Part shown: piece by piece, positions 63,454 through 64,000 of the stretch
Layout of the letters: the number at the start of each line of letters is the position of its first letter
Position numbering within the stretch: position 1 is the first letter of the stretch
Assembly: GCA_963725185.1 (NCBI GenBank)
Contig: CAVRXO010000003.1
Span: 434,001-498,000, forward strand
DNA length: 64,000 nucleotides
DNA from: VAZQ01 sp963725185
Lineage (GTDB): Bacteria > Pseudomonadota > Alphaproteobacteria > Rhizobiales > Xanthobacteraceae
Reading direction: 5' to 3'
Program-made: the position numbers and the translations under genes
The notes under the pieces: generated by a model
Seen by the model: only the letters and a program-made list of their open reading frames with translations
Databases searched by the model: none
What the model was told of the DNA's origin: nothing

Positions 63454-64000
63454 ATGTCCAGCAGCACCGATTTCCTCCTCGCGCTCGAAGGTGTCAGCGT
63501 CTCCTTCGACGGCTTCAAGGCGGTCGACGAGCTCAATCTCTACATCGACAAGGGCGAGCTGCGCGTCATCATCGGCCCGAACGGCGCCGGCAAGACCACC
63601 GTGCTCGATCTGATCTGCGGCCGCACCCGGGTCTCGGAAGGCTCGATCAAGTTCAAGGACCAGGAGATCACCGGCTGCAAGGAGCAGGAGATCGTGCGCC
63701 GCGGCATCGGCCGCAAGTTCCAGACGCCGATCGATCTACGAGGATCTCACGGTCTTCGAGAATCTGGAACTCTCATTGCCGCGCGGCCGCAACGTGCTCG
63801 GCGCGCTGTTCTGGAAGCGCACCGACGAGGTCATCGAGCGCGTGCAGCGAGATCGCGGCGATGATCTTCCTGAAGGAGCATCTCGATCGGTCGGCGGAGA
63901 CGCTGAGCCACGGCCAGAAGCAGTGGCTCGAGATCGGCATGCTGCTGATCCAGGACCCCGAGCTCCTGATGCTCGACGAGCCGGTCGCCGGCATGAGCGT
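63454..64000 (+). CDS. urtD: Urea/amide ABC transporter ATP-binding protein UrtD-like (partial, frameshifted)
   Basis: LivG-type ATPase, cut by the right edge. ATG 63454 has GGGAG upstream. LRVIIGPNGAGKTTVLDLIC is Walker A; LSHGQKQWLEIGMLLIQ is the ABC signature; ELLMLDEPVAGMS contains Walker B and the D-loop start. Extra bases near 63729 and 63849 interrupt the frame between Walker A and the signature; removing them gives TPSIYEDLTVFENLELSLP and RVQEIAAMIFLKEHLD. A second ATPase (UrtE) would be expected beyond the window. Confidence 0.9.

Noticed and set aside
1..64000. CRISPR arrays, rRNA genes, intact tRNA genes, transposases or complete insertion sequences
   Set aside because: None were recognised on either strand; the only tRNA-like sequence is the 3' fragment at 24904-24951.

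Overview
The window is high-GC DNA from an alphaproteobacterium, most likely of the Bradyrhizobium/Xanthobacteraceae group of Hyphomicrobiales. The support is the aminotransferase-hom-glpX-recJ neighbourhood, DUF992 and DUF2336 proteins, a FixJ-type regulator, a urea/amide-type ABC transporter and several small proteins typical of that group. All identifications come from reading the sequence; no search or alignment was run.

1-24.9 kb is accessory. A repeat-rich surface protein (1-1873, minus, runs off the left edge) is followed by a Wzx/Wzy-type exopolysaccharide locus. Its minus arm holds a sugar-nucleotide epimerase, a DegT aminotransferase and an initiating glycosyl-phosphate transferase (2.0-5.3 kb). 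Its plus arm (5.9-18.5 kb) holds a glycosyltransferase, a methyltransferase fused to a secreted glycosidase-like domain, a polymerase, an asparagine synthase, a chain-length/tyrosine-kinase protein, two P-loop kinases and a flippase. Regulators follow (LuxR-type at 18.7 kb, MASE1 kinase plus FixJ-like regulator at 21.2-23.5 kb), with small conserved genes and gene debris. A 48-bp 3' fragment of a CAU-anticodon tRNA gene at 24.9 kb looks like an old integration scar at the edge of this part.

25-55 kb is mostly chromosomal: efp with its modifying enzymes epmA and epmB, cell-wall enzymes, a TPP enzyme and solute-binding proteins, a lone Flp pilin, a patatin lipoprotein, recJ, a vapB antitoxin with a deleted vapC, glpX, hom, an aminotransferase, phaC, an SGNH protein, a LysE exporter and an MmgE/PrpD protein.

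55-64 kb is a nitrogen-source module: a LuxR-type response regulator and a very large sensor (NCS1 nucleobase-permease-like domain, Cys-rich module, histidine kinase, receiver), divergent from a urea/short-chain-amide ABC transporter (urtABCD-like). Phased palindromes lie in the shared promoter region. This sensor and its apparent operators are the most interesting system here.

Many reading frames are broken by single extra bases. They are sparse before 55 kb (about 2.23, 15.66, 31.91, 42.50 and 48.30 kb) and dense from 55.7 kb to the right edge. Protein similarity continues across the breaks, so most are probably sequence errors, and genes are annotated across them.
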